Source: G964020105 sp964020105
GTDB lineage: Bacteria > Pseudomonadota > Alphaproteobacteria > WRAU01 > Hepatincolaceae
NCBI GenBank assembly: GCA_964020105.1
Contig: OZ026535.1
Location: 682,001 to 746,000, forward strand
DNA: 64,000 bases
Direction: 5' to 3'
Every line of letters begins with the position of its first letter. Within the stretch, counting starts at the first letter, position 1. The notes beneath the pieces are model-generated. The model was not told the origin of the DNA and made no database searches. It saw nothing but the letters and a program-made list of their open reading frames with translations. The position numbers and the translations under genes are program-made. This document shows positions 44,445 to 54,711 of the stretch, in pieces.

Positions 44445-46394
44445 TTATCTAAATCCCCAATATATGAAATAATAAGTTAGAATCAAAAATAATCCTAGCA
44501 CCATAACTACAGCATATAAATTCACAAATCCAGTTTGCCATTTTGATACCAACCTTGATATTTTAAAAATTATACTGGCCAGAGCGTTGATAGTGTATTT
44601 ATCAAAAATATTATCATCAAAATTCCTTAGACTGTAGGATACTCTAGTATATGGCTTAACAATAATATTTTGATATAACTCATCAAAATAAAACTTATTA
44701 ATTAAAGTAGAATAAATATTAGGGAAGTTTTTTTTCAATTTACTAGAAAACATTTTATCTCTAATATAAAACAAATAAACAAAAATCAATGCTATTGCTG
44801 CCAAAGCAATGGTAATATATTCAATATTATGATTCAAATCTTCTTTTAACATAGGATTAACAGGGAAATAAATAAGCCTCCAAATTATGGATGATCTTTC
44901 CCCTACTAACCTATCAAATAATAGATTTCCTGTTATAACTGAGAGTATTGCTAAAATAATAAGAACGAATAAAATTCCTATAGGACTTTCATGGACATGT
45001 AAAGTATTAACATCATAGTTTTCTGAAGAATGGAAAACATTTATAAGAAGCCTAAGTGAATAGAAAGCAGTAAAGAATACAGAAAGCATAGCAGAGTAAT
45101 AAGCAAATAAAACATAGATTGATATATCAGATTCTAAATATATATAATTAAGTATAGCCTCTTTAGAATAGAAGCCTGAGAACCCTGGGATACCGATTAA
45201 AGCTAGGGATCCAATCAACATACAAATGTAGGTAATGGGCATTTTACGCCATAAATTACCCATTTTTTTAATATCTTGTTCACCGTTCATAGCGTGAATG
45301 ATGCTACCTGCACCTAAAAATAGTAGTGCCTTAAAGAAAGCATGTGTAAAGAGATGAAAAAAAGCTGCGGAATAAGCACTAACAGCAATAGCTAGGAACA
45401 TATAAGCAAGCTGTGACATAGTAGAGTAAGCAATAATTTTTTTTATATCTCTCTGAAAGCAAGCAACTAAAGAAGCATAAACAGCACTTAAAGATGAGAT
45501 AATTAAGATAATATTTTTACTTAAAAATGATAATTCATAAATTGGTGCAAGTTTAATTAGGAGGAAAACTCCTGCAGTAACCATAGTGGCAGCGTGAAGC
45601 AGCGCAGATACAGGGGTCGGAGCTTCCATTGCATCTGGCAACCAAACATGTAAAAGTAATTGAGCTGATTTTGCAAAAGCTGTAATTAAAAAACATATGG
45701 CAATAAAATCGATATAATAGATTTGTAACCCTAATAAATTAAAAGATACAGTAGCTATCTGATCAATGGTTGTATATATGTCTTTAAACTGTACACTGCC
45801 AAAAACAGTAAATATAGCGAAAGTACCAAGCAAGAACCCAATATCAGCAAAACGATTAACTAAAAAGGCTTTAATAGATGCACTATTGGTAGTTTCACTA
45901 TTATACCAAAAAACTATAAGCAAATAAGAACAAAAACTAATTAACTCCCAACCGATAAACATTTGCACCAAATTGCCTGAGCTAATAAGTAGTATCATAG
46001 AGAAAGTAAATAAGCTTAAATAAGATTGAAATCTAGCCAAATTATCATTTTTACTCATATAGAAGTATGAATAAAAATGTACTAAAAATGATACAAAACT
46101 TACAAGGACTATCATAGCTGTAGTAAACACATCAAATAAGAAACTAAAATTAACGAGCAAATTACCTGACACAAACCAATTAAATGATGCTCCAACAATG
46201 AGAGCTTCTTCCTGTTTAAGCACTTTAATTAGCAATAAACAAGCAAGCAAAGCAGTGGCTGCTAATAAGAAAGTGCTTATTAACCATGCTACGAAATTCA
46301 AGTAATTAGCATTATTATTATTTTTATTATATATAGCGATACAGCCTGCGATAAAAGATCCTAAACCAGGTAATAAAACCACTAACAAGTCCAT
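44445..46394 (-). CDS. nuoL: NADH-quinone oxidoreductase subunit L
   Basis: 649 residues from ATG 46394, which fits better than the longer frame (46415) that overlaps nuoK. About 16 TM segments with GWELISFCSYLLI (TM5 Glu), AKSAQLLLHVWLPDAMEAPTPVSALLHAATMV (TM7/8 Lys and His; cited in parts AKSAQLLLHVWL and PTPVSALLHAATMV) and a C-terminal lateral helix. Distal proton-pumping subunit of complex I. Confidence 0.96.
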   Translation of the reverse strand: MDLLVVLLPGLGSFIAGCIAIYNKNNNNANYLNFVAWLISTFLLAATALLACLLLIKVLKQEEALIVGASFNWFVSGNLLVNFSFLFDVFTTAMIVLVSFVSFLVHFYSYFYMSKNDNLARFQSYLSLFTFSMILLISSGNLVQMFIGWELISFCSYLLIVFWYNSETTNSASIKAFLVNRFADIGFLLGTFAIFTVFGSVQFKDIYTTIDQIATVSFNLLGLQIYYIDFIAICFLITAFAKSAQLLLHVWLPDAMEAPTPVSALLHAATMVTAGVFLLIKLAPIYELSFLSKNIILIISSLSAVYASLVACFQRDIKKIIAYSTMSQLAYMFLAIAVSAYSAAFFHLFTHAFFKALLFLGAGSIIHAMNGEQDIKKMGNLWRKMPITYICMLIGSLALIGIPGFSGFYSKEAILNYIYLESDISIYVLFAYYSAMLSVFFTAFYSLRLLINVFHSSENYDVNTLHVHESPIGILFVLIILAILSVITGNLLFDRLVGERSSIIWRLIYFPVNPMLKEDLNHNIEYITIALAAIALIFVYLFYIRDKMFSSKLKKNFPNIYSTLINKFYFDELYQNIIVKPYTRVSYSLRNFDDNIFDKYTINALASIIFKISRLVSKWQTGFVNLYAVVMVLGLFLILTYYFIYWGFR

Positions 46395-46398
46395 GTTA

Positions 46399-46707
46399 TT
46401 AACCCCTAAGCTCATTTAAAACATCAACACTTGTTGTTTGATTAATATTAAAATAATTCACTAAGGAAACCAAAATTATGGCTACCTCTGATGCTGATAC
46501 CGTTAAAATAAACAATACAAAAATATGTCCTTTAAAATCGCCCCAAAAATGAGCAAAAGTAATGAAATTTATATTGATCGCTAAAATTATCAACTCAATA
46601 GACATTATCAGAGAGATTATACTTTTTCTATTTAAAAATATACCAAAAACCCCTATTAAAAAAATTATACTGCTTAATATAAGATAATGTAATAAAGTTA
46701 TTTCCAT
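46399..46707 (-). CDS. nuoK: NADH-quinone oxidoreductase subunit K
   Basis: 102 residues, three TM segments. The TM2 acidic residue in MSIELIILAININ and the TM3 Glu in SASEVAIILVSLV are the conserved pair linking quinone reduction to proton movement. Overlaps the nuoJ stop by one base. Confidence 0.95.
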   Translation of the reverse strand: MEITLLHYLILSSIIFLIGVFGIFLNRKSIISLIMSIELIILAININFITFAHFWGDFKGHIFVLFILTVSASEVAIILVSLVNYFNINQTTSVDVLNELRG

Positions 46708-47315
46708 TATTTGATGCCCTTTTCACGTTCCATATTTATACCATAAACAGTTGTTTCCTTAGAGCGAATATTTTGGAGAAATACATCTTGAATATGACCA
46801 CTAGTAGCATCATCGCGTCCAACAATAACAACCGCTCCTATCATTGCAACTGTTAGTATTGCAGAAGATACTAAAAACACATAAAAATAATTATTAAATA
46901 ATATTTCTCCCAAATGGGCAACAAATGTTGAAGAGTTGTAAAAATTTTTATTTACAACTGTAAAAGTAATAGCATCAGCATCTTTAGCAAAAAACAGTGT
47001 TAATTCTAATCCTAAGATAATCAGCAATACTATACTAAATATAGTATATTTAGTAAATATTTTTCTTTTTTCTTGAGTTTGCATGTTAATTAACATTACT
47101 ACAAATAAAAACAATACAGCGACTGCACCAACATAAACAATCACTAGAACCATAGCAATAAATTCTGCTTTTAGTAGAATAAATATTGCAGCAGCATTTA
47201 AAAAAGTAAAAATCAACAATAAAACTGAATAAACAGGATTTCTAACAAGAACAACAGCTAAAGATGCAATCACTAAAACTGCAGAAAAGATATAAAACAC
47301 TAATACATCAAACAT
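46707..47315 (-). CDS. nuoJ: NADH-quinone oxidoreductase subunit J
   Basis: 202 residues, five TM segments. VYVGAVAVLFLFVVMLIN holds the conserved pi-helix/TM3 region; a polar loop and TM5 with IGAVVIVGR complete it. Membrane-arm subunit next to the quinone site. Coupled to nuoK. Confidence 0.95.
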   Translation of the reverse strand: MFDVLVFYIFSAVLVIASLAVVLVRNPVYSVLLLIFTFLNAAAIFILLKAEFIAMVLVIVYVGAVAVLFLFVVMLINMQTQEKRKIFTKYTIFSIVLLIILGLELTLFFAKDADAITFTVVNKNFYNSSTFVAHLGEILFNNYFYVFLVSSAILTVAMIGAVVIVGRDDATSGHIQDVFLQNIRSKETTVYGINMEREKGIK

Positions 47316-47343
47316 TTATAATATTCCAATAATAATTTTCATT

Positions 47344-47853
47344 TTAACGATAAATAGATAGAGCTTGCATTTTTTCTTTCAAATAGTTTTCCCATCTATC
47401 CCCATTACTAAGAAGTTTTTGCTTATTATAGTATAACTCTTCTCTAGTTTCTGTAGAGAATTCCACATTAGGTGTTTCAACTATAGCGTCCACAGGACAA
47501 GCTTCTTCACATAAACCACAATAAATACACTTAGACATATCAATATCGTAAGATACTGTTCTTCTACTACCATCTTCTCTTTTCTGAGCAATTATGGTTA
47601 TAGCCTGAGCTGGACATATTACTTCACATAATTTACAAGCTATACATCTTTCCTCACCATTGGCGTATCTTCGAAGGGCGTGTTCCCCTTTGAATCTGAA
47701 GCCAACGACTGATTTTTCATAAGGATAATTAATTGTAACAGATCTTCTAAATAACATATATTTTGTAGTTAATAATATGCCTTTAAATATATCAATTAAT
47801 AATAACGACCATAAAAAATCTTTTATTCTAAGCAGCAAAGTACTATTTATCAT
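47344..47853 (-). CDS. nuoI: NADH-quinone oxidoreductase subunit I
   Basis: 169 residues with two [4Fe-4S] ferredoxin motifs: CIACKLCEVICPAQAI and CIYCGLCEEACPVDAI. They carry electrons as clusters N6a and N6b in the peripheral arm. An N-terminal amphipathic helix (about 10-35) docks to the membrane arm. Between nuoH and nuoJ. Confidence 0.97.
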   Translation of the reverse strand: MINSTLLLRIKDFLWSLLLIDIFKGILLTTKYMLFRRSVTINYPYEKSVVGFRFKGEHALRRYANGEERCIACKLCEVICPAQAITIIAQKREDGSRRTVSYDIDMSKCIYCGLCEEACPVDAIVETPNVEFSTETREELYYNKQKLLSNGDRWENYLKEKMQALSIYR

Positions 47854-47877
47854 TATATTATACTTCCTTGTTGTCTA

Positions 47878-48954
47878 TTAATAGATATTAGGTACATAAT
47901 TTAGCATTCTTAAAAAGCAAGCCAATAGTAAAAAAGCAAGCAAGCTTATGGGAATAAAAACTTTCCATCCTAAGCGCATTAGTTGATCATAACGATATCT
48001 TGGTAAAACACTCCTTAACTGTATCATTAAAGTTAGGACTACTATTAATTTCAGTGCGAACCATAAGAATCCTGGTAATAGATTCAAAGGATATATATTA
48101 ATTAAAGGCAACCAACCCCCAAGAAATAAGATGGTAAAAAATGATGACATCAACATCATATTTGCATATTCTGCTAAGAAAAAGAGTGCAAAAATAAATC
48201 CGGAATATTCAGTATGATATCCACTAACAATATCTGCCTCTGCTTCTGGCAGATCAAATGGATGTCTATTAGTTTCTGCAATAATGATTATAAAAAACAA
48301 AACTGCTAAGGGTAATAATTTAAATAAATACCATCCATTCTGTTGAGATAATACTATAGTAGTTAGATTCAAACTGCCCGATAGTAAAACAATAGAGGCA
48401 ATAACAATCCCCATAGATATTTCATAAGATATCATCTGAGAAGAAGATCTTATGGCTCCTAAAAAAGAATACTTAGAATTACTAGCCCATCCTGCCATTA
48501 TTATACCATAAACCCCCAAAGATGATGTTGCAAGCAAATAAAGCACACCCACATTAATATCAGCAAATACAACTTTGTAATCAACAGGAATAACAACCCA
48601 TCCTAAAAGAGCAACTAAAAAAGTTACAACAGGAGCTAAAAGAAATACAAATTTATTAGCACTGCTTGGAATAATGATTTCCTTTAAAAGTAATTTCACC
48701 CCATCAAATAATGGCTGAAGAAGACCAAATGGACCAACAACATTGGGACCCTTACGCCTAGCAATAAGACCATGGAGCTTTCTTTCCCACAGAGTCAAAT
48801 AAGCAACACATATCATGATAAATAATATAACCAAAACAACTTTTACTAATAATGATAAAACTGAAGATATCATTAGAACAGTGGATGTTTCAAACACCAA
48901 TAAAAGCAGATATATTACCAAAGAATCAATCAATATGGATATATTCAACAACAT
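47878..48954 (-). CDS. nuoH: NADH-quinone oxidoreductase subunit H
   Basis: 358 residues, eight TM segments plus an N-terminal hydrophobic stretch. TLWERKLHGLIARRKGPNVVGP is the quinone-chamber loop signature (cited in part as ERKLHGLIARRKGPNVVGP), and AETNRHPFDLPEAEADIVSG the acidic loop. Links peripheral and membrane arms and forms the Q site. Confidence 0.97.
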   Translation of the reverse strand: MLLNISILIDSLVIYLLLLVFETSTVLMISSVLSLLVKVVLVILFIMICVAYLTLWERKLHGLIARRKGPNVVGPFGLLQPLFDGVKLLLKEIIIPSSANKFVFLLAPVVTFLVALLGWVVIPVDYKVVFADINVGVLYLLATSSLGVYGIIMAGWASNSKYSFLGAIRSSSQMISYEISMGIVIASIVLLSGSLNLTTIVLSQQNGWYLFKLLPLAVLFFIIIIAETNRHPFDLPEAEADIVSGYHTEYSGFIFALFFLAEYANMMLMSSFFTILFLGGWLPLINIYPLNLLPGFLWFALKLIVVLTLMIQLRSVLPRYRYDQLMRLGWKVFIPISLLAFLLLACFLRMLNYVPNIY

Positions 48955-48963
48955 TTTTATTCC

Positions 48964-51015
48964 TTATTTGCTATTATGTTGTATATTTTTATCATTAAAT
49001 AATCGTGAACACTCAGTCATCTTAATAGAATTCCTACTTATAATATCTGTAATATAATAATCTGCTATCAACGACTTAATTTTACTATTAATATTTTTAG
49101 CATACTTGATATTATCTTCCCTAAAAATTGCTTTAACTAGTTGTGTGCTTTTAAAAATTGGATTATACAAAGCAATCACCTTCCTTATATCTTCAATGGT
49201 ATCATAAGAAAGAGATACATCAAGGTATTCAGCAAATTTTCTAATTATTTTCCAACTATCCTTGGCCTCACCGACAGAAGGAATAGCTTTATAAGCTTTT
49301 TGTACTCTACCCTCAATATTAACATACATGCCGTCCTGCTCTAGCCATAAAGCTGCTGGTAAAATAACATCAGCACTGGCAGCACCACTATCACCATGAT
49401 GCCCCTGATACACCACAAACGTATCCTCAGATAAATCTTCAAATTCTAAATTATCAGCATTCATCAGCCACAATAATTTGATATCATTTGCTACTAATTT
49501 AGCAAGTAATTTTGCCTTTGTGAAATTATTATTAGAAAAGCCTACTTCCAAAGCATTAATCATGGAGGTTGAAGTAGATAAAAAGTTATAACCGTTCCAA
49601 TTGCTCTGTACCATATTATACTTTAAAGCTATTTGCTTGCATAAAGAAATAATTTCTTGAGCATTATTAGCTGAAAATGCTCCTAAACCTAGAATCAACA
49701 TAGGCTTTTTAGCAGTATTAAGTTTCGCTACAAAATCTCCTCTACCTTCTAAAATATCCTCTAGGGATGAAATATTATCACCTATATGATCATACTTATA
49801 ATTTAAATCGCATTTTTCACCAATCAAAGCTATATGGAAATCACCCCTAAGGTATCTTTTTCTAATTCTAGCATTCACTATAGGAGCCTCTACCTTCGGA
49901 TTTGACCCTATAATTAAACAAGCATCACTTTCTTCTATACCAGCTATGGTAGTATTAAAAAGATAGCTTGCTCTATCAGTAGTATCTAATACCTGATCAC
50001 TGCTATAAACAGTCTGATTAGAGCCTAATTTATGCATTAAATCTTTCATAGCATACAATGTTTCAACATTAACAAAATCTCCAGCCACAGCTGCTATTTC
50101 AGTAGATTTTAATTGTTGTATTTTTTTAGCAATTAGTAAAAACGCCTCATCCCAAGTTGATTTTCTAAGTTTACCATTTATTCTAATCATTGGCATATCA
50201 AGTCTCTGCACTCTAAGTGCATCGACAATATATCTAGATTTATCAGCTAACCAGTCTTCATTTATCTCATCATTAGGTTTTGGCATAATTCTCAACACAG
50301 CCACCTCTGAGCAATCTACCTTAATATTACTACCAACAGCGTCCATAACGTCGATACTTTCAGTAGAAATCAACTCCCAAGAGCGCGCCTTATAAGCATA
50401 ATCAGAGTTAGTTAAAGCACCAACAGGGCATACATCAGCTAAGTTACCAGACAGCTCAGAAGTCAAAGTTTTCCCCACATAAAGATCAATTTCTGTGTGA
50501 TCACCTCTTCCTATTCCTCCTAAATCATCAACTCCGGCTATTTCAGTTGCAAAGCGTATACACCTTGTGCAATGAATACAACGAGTCATATAAGGATCAA
50601 TTAAGGGGCCAAAATCTTTTTTTGCAACTGCCCTTTTTTCCAGCATCACTTGCGATCTATCCAAACCATAACGATAAGTTTGATCTTGCAAATCACACTC
50701 TCCACCTTTATCACAAATTGGGCAATCAAGAGGATGATTAACTAGCAACATTCCTAACACAGATTTTCTAGCATTATCAATATTTTCACTTTCTGTAACA
50801 ACTTCCATGCCATCAAACACAGCTGTACTACAAGAAGGAATAAGTTTTTTAGATCCCTTAAGTTCAACCAAACACATCCTGCAACTACCAACAGCAGGTA
50901 ATTTATCATGATAACAAAACCTAGGAATCTGCACACCAATCAAATCACATACTTGAATTACTGTCAACTCTTGTTCTATATCTATCTCTTTGCCATTAAT
51001 AGTAACTTTAGGCAT
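48964..51015 (-). CDS. nuoG: NADH-quinone oxidoreductase subunit G
   Basis: 683 residues. N-terminal [2Fe-2S] with FCYHDKLPAVGSCRMC, then DCPICDKGGECDLQD, CIHCTRCIRF and the [4Fe-4S] CPVGALTN motif; the C-terminal part is a degenerate molybdopterin-oxidoreductase domain. It carries the N1b, N4, N5 and N7-region electron path. Ends with a short basic tail beyond the usual fold (IQHNSK). ATG follows AGGGGA. Confidence 0.96.
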   Translation of the reverse strand: MPKVTINGKEIDIEQELTVIQVCDLIGVQIPRFCYHDKLPAVGSCRMCLVELKGSKKLIPSCSTAVFDGMEVVTESENIDNARKSVLGMLLVNHPLDCPICDKGGECDLQDQTYRYGLDRSQVMLEKRAVAKKDFGPLIDPYMTRCIHCTRCIRFATEIAGVDDLGGIGRGDHTEIDLYVGKTLTSELSGNLADVCPVGALTNSDYAYKARSWELISTESIDVMDAVGSNIKVDCSEVAVLRIMPKPNDEINEDWLADKSRYIVDALRVQRLDMPMIRINGKLRKSTWDEAFLLIAKKIQQLKSTEIAAVAGDFVNVETLYAMKDLMHKLGSNQTVYSSDQVLDTTDRASYLFNTTIAGIEESDACLIIGSNPKVEAPIVNARIRKRYLRGDFHIALIGEKCDLNYKYDHIGDNISSLEDILEGRGDFVAKLNTAKKPMLILGLGAFSANNAQEIISLCKQIALKYNMVQSNWNGYNFLSTSTSMINALEVGFSNNNFTKAKLLAKLVANDIKLLWLMNADNLEFEDLSEDTFVVYQGHHGDSGAASADVILPAALWLEQDGMYVNIEGRVQKAYKAIPSVGEAKDSWKIIRKFAEYLDVSLSYDTIEDIRKVIALYNPIFKSTQLVKAIFREDNIKYAKNINSKIKSLIADYYITDIISRNSIKMTECSRLFNDKNIQHNSK

Positions 51016-51038
51016 TTTGCTATCCCCTAATCATACTT

Positions 51039-52292
51039 TTATTTTGCTAAGCTTTCCTTTATTTCATCTTTATAATATCTTAAAAATCCCCTAACTGCCA
51101 AACATGTAGCATCATTTAATGCACAAATTGTAGTACCAAATGTTTCATCCATAATATTACCAAGTATGTCAACCTCAGATGGTAAAGCATCTTTATTAAT
51201 CAATTTATTAATTATTTTAAGAGCAGTCCCCGAACCCTCCCTACAAGGAGTACACTGACCACAACTTTCATGATGATAAAAAGCCACTATGCTTTTCATT
51301 GCACCTAAAATATCAACAGACTTATTAAAAACTATTACAGCCCCAGTACCTAAAGCACTTTTAATAGCTTGTAAAGATTCAAAATCCATAGTTAATCTGT
51401 CACATAAAACAGCAGGGATAATAGGCGTTGAGGACCCTCCAGGGATCATTGCTAAAAAATTATCCCAACCACCAATAACTCCTCCACAATGTCTATCTAT
51501 AAGCTCATTAAAGGCAATACCTAATTTTTCTTCTACTACACATGGATTATTAACAAATCCAGATATGCAAAAAAGTTTTGTTCCAGCAGACTCACCAACT
51601 CCTAAAGAAACGTACCAAGCAGCTCCTCGCCTTAAAATAGTAGGCACTACAGCAATAGTTTCAATATTATTGATAATTGTAGGAGAGTTATATAATCCAG
51701 CCGTTGCTGGAAAAGGAGGTTTTAATCGTGGAAAGCCTTTTTTCCCCTCTAAACTTTCAATTAATGCGGTTTCCTCTCCACAGATATAGGCTCCCGCTCC
51801 CATATGAATATAAACATCTAAATCATACATATCCAAGCAGTTTTTTCCTAATAATTGCTTTGCATATAAATCATCTATTGCTCTCTGCAACACTGCCGCT
51901 TCTTGATAAAACTCACCCCTGATGTATATATAACAAACTTTTGCTTGTATAGCATATGAGGCTATAATTGCTCCCTCTAGTATTTTATACGGCTCATGCC
52001 TGATTATTTCCCTATCCTTACAAGTTCCAGGCTCTCCCTCATCTCCATTGATAACTAGATACTTAGGACGTGGATCGGATGTCTTAATAAAAGACCATTT
52101 CATACCTGTTGGAAAACCTGCTCCTCCACGTCCTCTTAATTTAGATTTCTTGATTTCTTCAATAATAAAAGAAGATCCTTTCTTTAAGATATCTTCAAGT
52201 TCAGCAAAATCACCAAGTGATTTTGCTATGTCAAAACTAACACCATGCTGTCCATATAAATTATTAAATACTTTATCTTTATTATCTAACAT
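51039..52292 (-). CDS. nuoF: NADH-quinone oxidoreductase subunit F
   Basis: 417 residues. NADH/FMN site RGRGGAGFPTGMKWSF and MGAGAYICGEETALIESLEG, with GxGx FMN loop EGKKGFPRLKPPFPA, and the N3 [4Fe-4S] motif ESCGQCTPCREG plus a later Cys (TTICALNDATC region). Entry point of electrons from NADH. Confidence 0.97.
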   Translation of the reverse strand: MLDNKDKVFNNLYGQHGVSFDIAKSLGDFAELEDILKKGSSFIIEEIKKSKLRGRGGAGFPTGMKWSFIKTSDPRPKYLVINGDEGEPGTCKDREIIRHEPYKILEGAIIASYAIQAKVCYIYIRGEFYQEAAVLQRAIDDLYAKQLLGKNCLDMYDLDVYIHMGAGAYICGEETALIESLEGKKGFPRLKPPFPATAGLYNSPTIINNIETIAVVPTILRRGAAWYVSLGVGESAGTKLFCISGFVNNPCVVEEKLGIAFNELIDRHCGGVIGGWDNFLAMIPGGSSTPIIPAVLCDRLTMDFESLQAIKSALGTGAVIVFNKSVDILGAMKSIVAFYHHESCGQCTPCREGSGTALKIINKLINKDALPSEVDILGNIMDETFGTTICALNDATCLAVRGFLRYYKDEIKESLAK

Positions 52293-52293
52293 A

Positions 52294-52842
52294 TTAATTG
52301 TTCTCTATTGTACAAGGTTTTTTTACTTTAGTTTGTTCCTCTGGGAAAACTCCATATTTGATAGAATTTATATAATTTTTTAGCATTTCCTCATCAACAT
52401 CCTCTACAAAAACATCATTAACTTTTATAACAACAGCATTCACACAAGCACCAAGACATTCAACTTTCTTGACACTGAATAATCCATCTGCAGAAATACT
52501 TTGATTAAGCGTTCCTGTTAATTCTTTAACATAAGCATTTATTTTATCACTCCCTTTAATACAACAAACAATAGAATTACACGTTTGTATTAAATACTTA
52601 CCTACAGGTTCATTGTTGTACATGGAATAAAAGTTAGCAACCTCGGCTATTGTCATTATTGATACATTTAAATATGTCGCTAAATATACTATTATATCTT
52701 GCGTTAGATAACCTCCATTTTGCTTTTGCGCTAAAGTTAAAAGTGGCATAATGGCACTAAATCGTCTATCTTTGGGATATTTAGCTTCTATCTCTTTGGC
52801 TAAGTTTACATTTTCTACTGTAAATTTGAACTCCGCATTCAT
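52294..52842 (-). CDS. nuoE: NADH-quinone oxidoreductase subunit E
   Basis: 182 residues. Thioredoxin-like fold with [2Fe-2S] ligands in QTCNSIVCC and ECLGACVNA (N1a). Pairs with NuoF. One base separates it from nuoF. A short acidic/basic tail (EEQTKVKKPC) extends the C-terminus. Confidence 0.95.
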   Translation of the reverse strand: MNAEFKFTVENVNLAKEIEAKYPKDRRFSAIMPLLTLAQKQNGGYLTQDIIVYLATYLNVSIMTIAEVANFYSMYNNEPVGKYLIQTCNSIVCCIKGSDKINAYVKELTGTLNQSISADGLFSVKKVECLGACVNAVVIKVNDVFVEDVDEEMLKNYINSIKYGVFPEEQTKVKKPCTIENN

Positions 52843-52863
52843 GATTTTTCCTAACTCATATCC

Positions 52864-54045
52864 TTATCTATCAATTTCACCAAATATTACATCAAAGCTA
52901 CCAAGAATCGACGGCAGATCAGCAAGTTGATAATTAACACCAACATGTTTTATAGCTTGAAGATGTGCCAATCCATTAGATCTTAATTTTACACGATATG
53001 GCTTGTTACCTCCATCGGATACTAAATAAACACCAAACTCTCCTGTTGGTGTTTCAACTGCAATATACACTTCTCCCCTAGGTACCGAAAATCCTTCCGA
53101 GAAAAATTTAAAATGATGAATTAATGCCTCCATTGACTCTTTCATAGAAGCTCTAGGTGGTGGTGAAAATTTATGATTATCAACCTTACAAGCACCAAAA
53201 GGCATCATGATTATACACTGCCGTATTATCTTAATACTCTCATAAACTTCCTTTACTCTCACTAAAAAACGATCATAAGAATCACCATAGGTTCCAACTA
53301 TCACATTAAAATCTAGTTTATCATAAATCTCATAAGGTTGTGCTCTTCTTAAATCCCAAGAAACTCCTGATGCCCTTAAATTAGGTCCACTAAACCCAAA
53401 ATCTAAAGCTTGCTCTTTGCTAATAATACCAATATCAACACATCTTTGTTTAAATATTCTATTATCTATCAATAAATTAACAGCATCAGCGAAATCTTTT
53501 TCAAACTTATATGTCCATGCGTCAATTTTTTCAAGCAATCCTTCGGGTAAATCCATAGCAACTCCACCTACTCTGAAATAATTCAAATGCAACCTTGCTC
53601 CTGTTACTGCCTCAAAAAATTCCATTATTTCCTCACGAGACTCAAATCCCCATATCAATGGAGTCATAGCCCCAGCATCCATACCATGTGCTCCAATTGC
53701 AAATAAATGCCTAGATACCCTACTTAACTCTAAAAATAATACTCTAATATATTTAGCTCTTTCTGGAATACTCATATTTAATAACTTTTCTGCTGCTAAC
53801 ACCCATCCATGCTCATAATTTATTGGTGCCACGTAGTCTAGGCGATCCATAAAAGGAATATTTTGCGTATACGTTTTATACTCCATAAGCTTCTCTGTCC
53901 CACGATGCAGCTGCCCTATATGTGGCTCTACCCTTTTCACTAATTCTCCATCTAATTCCAAAACCATCCTAAGCACTCCGTGGGAAGAAGGATGTTGTGG
54001 CCCAAAGTTTAAAATGGTATTCTTAAGTTTCACTCCCTCTGACAT
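52864..54045 (-). CDS. nuoD: NADH-quinone oxidoreductase subunit D
   Basis: 393 residues. NFGPQHPSSHGVLRMVLELDG opens the 49-kDa subunit (cited in part GPQHPSSHGVLRMVLELDG); the quinone-site His and YAPINYEHGW-like MDRLDYVAPINYEHGWVLA, HMGAMTPLIWGFESREEIM and the C-terminal IFGEIDR follow. Forms the quinone-reduction site with NuoB. Overlapping expression with nuoC, 10 bases upstream. Confidence 0.97.
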   Translation of the reverse strand: MSEGVKLKNTILNFGPQHPSSHGVLRMVLELDGELVKRVEPHIGQLHRGTEKLMEYKTYTQNIPFMDRLDYVAPINYEHGWVLAAEKLLNMSIPERAKYIRVLFLELSRVSRHLFAIGAHGMDAGAMTPLIWGFESREEIMEFFEAVTGARLHLNYFRVGGVAMDLPEGLLEKIDAWTYKFEKDFADAVNLLIDNRIFKQRCVDIGIISKEQALDFGFSGPNLRASGVSWDLRRAQPYEIYDKLDFNVIVGTYGDSYDRFLVRVKEVYESIKIIRQCIIMMPFGACKVDNHKFSPPPRASMKESMEALIHHFKFFSEGFSVPRGEVYIAVETPTGEFGVYLVSDGGNKPYRVKLRSNGLAHLQAIKHVGVNYQLADLPSILGSFDVIFGEIDR

Positions 54046-54055
54046 TACCTTTTTC

Positions 54056-54709
54056 CTATGAATCTTTCTTTATATTTTCTTGTTTGTTTAAATAAGCAAA
54101 TGTGTCTGCCTCTATGTTCTCCATCCACGGACTTCTATAAGCATAATCCCTATAAGCCTGATTTAATTCAACAGGTTTATAAACTATTTTTTGCTGTTCA
54201 CTATCGAATTCTAACTCAACAAATCCAGTAAGTGGAAAATCTTTCCGCAGTGGTGAGCCATCAAATCCAAAATCAGTCAATAACCTTCTTAAATCTTTAT
54301 GTCCTCTGAAATATATACCAAACATATCATATACTTCTCTTTCTAACCAATCAGCATTACTATACTGTGTTGTAAGAGAGTCTATTAATTCATTTTCCGC
54401 AATACAAACTTTTAAACGTATCCTGATATTATGAGTTAAACTAAGTAAAAAATATACAACTTCAAACCTTTGATCTCTTTGCGGATAATCAACTGCAGTA
54501 ATATCTATCAGCTGCCTAAAGCTATATTTATACTCATCCTTTAGAGTATAAATCACCTCAACTAAATCCAACTTATTTATGGTTATAACTATTTCATCAT
54601 TAATAAAACTTATCTCTGAGATAGAGTTTTTTATATCTTCTTTTAAATTGTTCATAATATCATTTAGCTGAACTCTTTTAGCATCCGAGGGAATATAATA
54701 AGAAGGCAT
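54056..54709 (-). CDS. nuoC: NADH-quinone oxidoreductase subunit C
   Basis: 217 residues from ATG 54709, preceded by GGAGATAATC; a start 12 bases upstream would overlap nuoB more. ITAVDYPQRDQRFEVVY and EREVYDMFGIYFRGHKDLRRLL are the 30-kDa signatures (cited in parts). Peripheral-arm scaffold subunit. Confidence 0.95.
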   Translation of the reverse strand: MPSYYIPSDAKRVQLNDIMNNLKEDIKNSISEISFINDEIVITINKLDLVEVIYTLKDEYKYSFRQLIDITAVDYPQRDQRFEVVYFLLSLTHNIRIRLKVCIAENELIDSLTTQYSNADWLEREVYDMFGIYFRGHKDLRRLLTDFGFDGSPLRKDFPLTGFVELEFDSEQQKIVYKPVELNQAYRDYAYRSPWMENIEADTFAYLNKQENIKKDS

Positions 54710-54711
54710 GA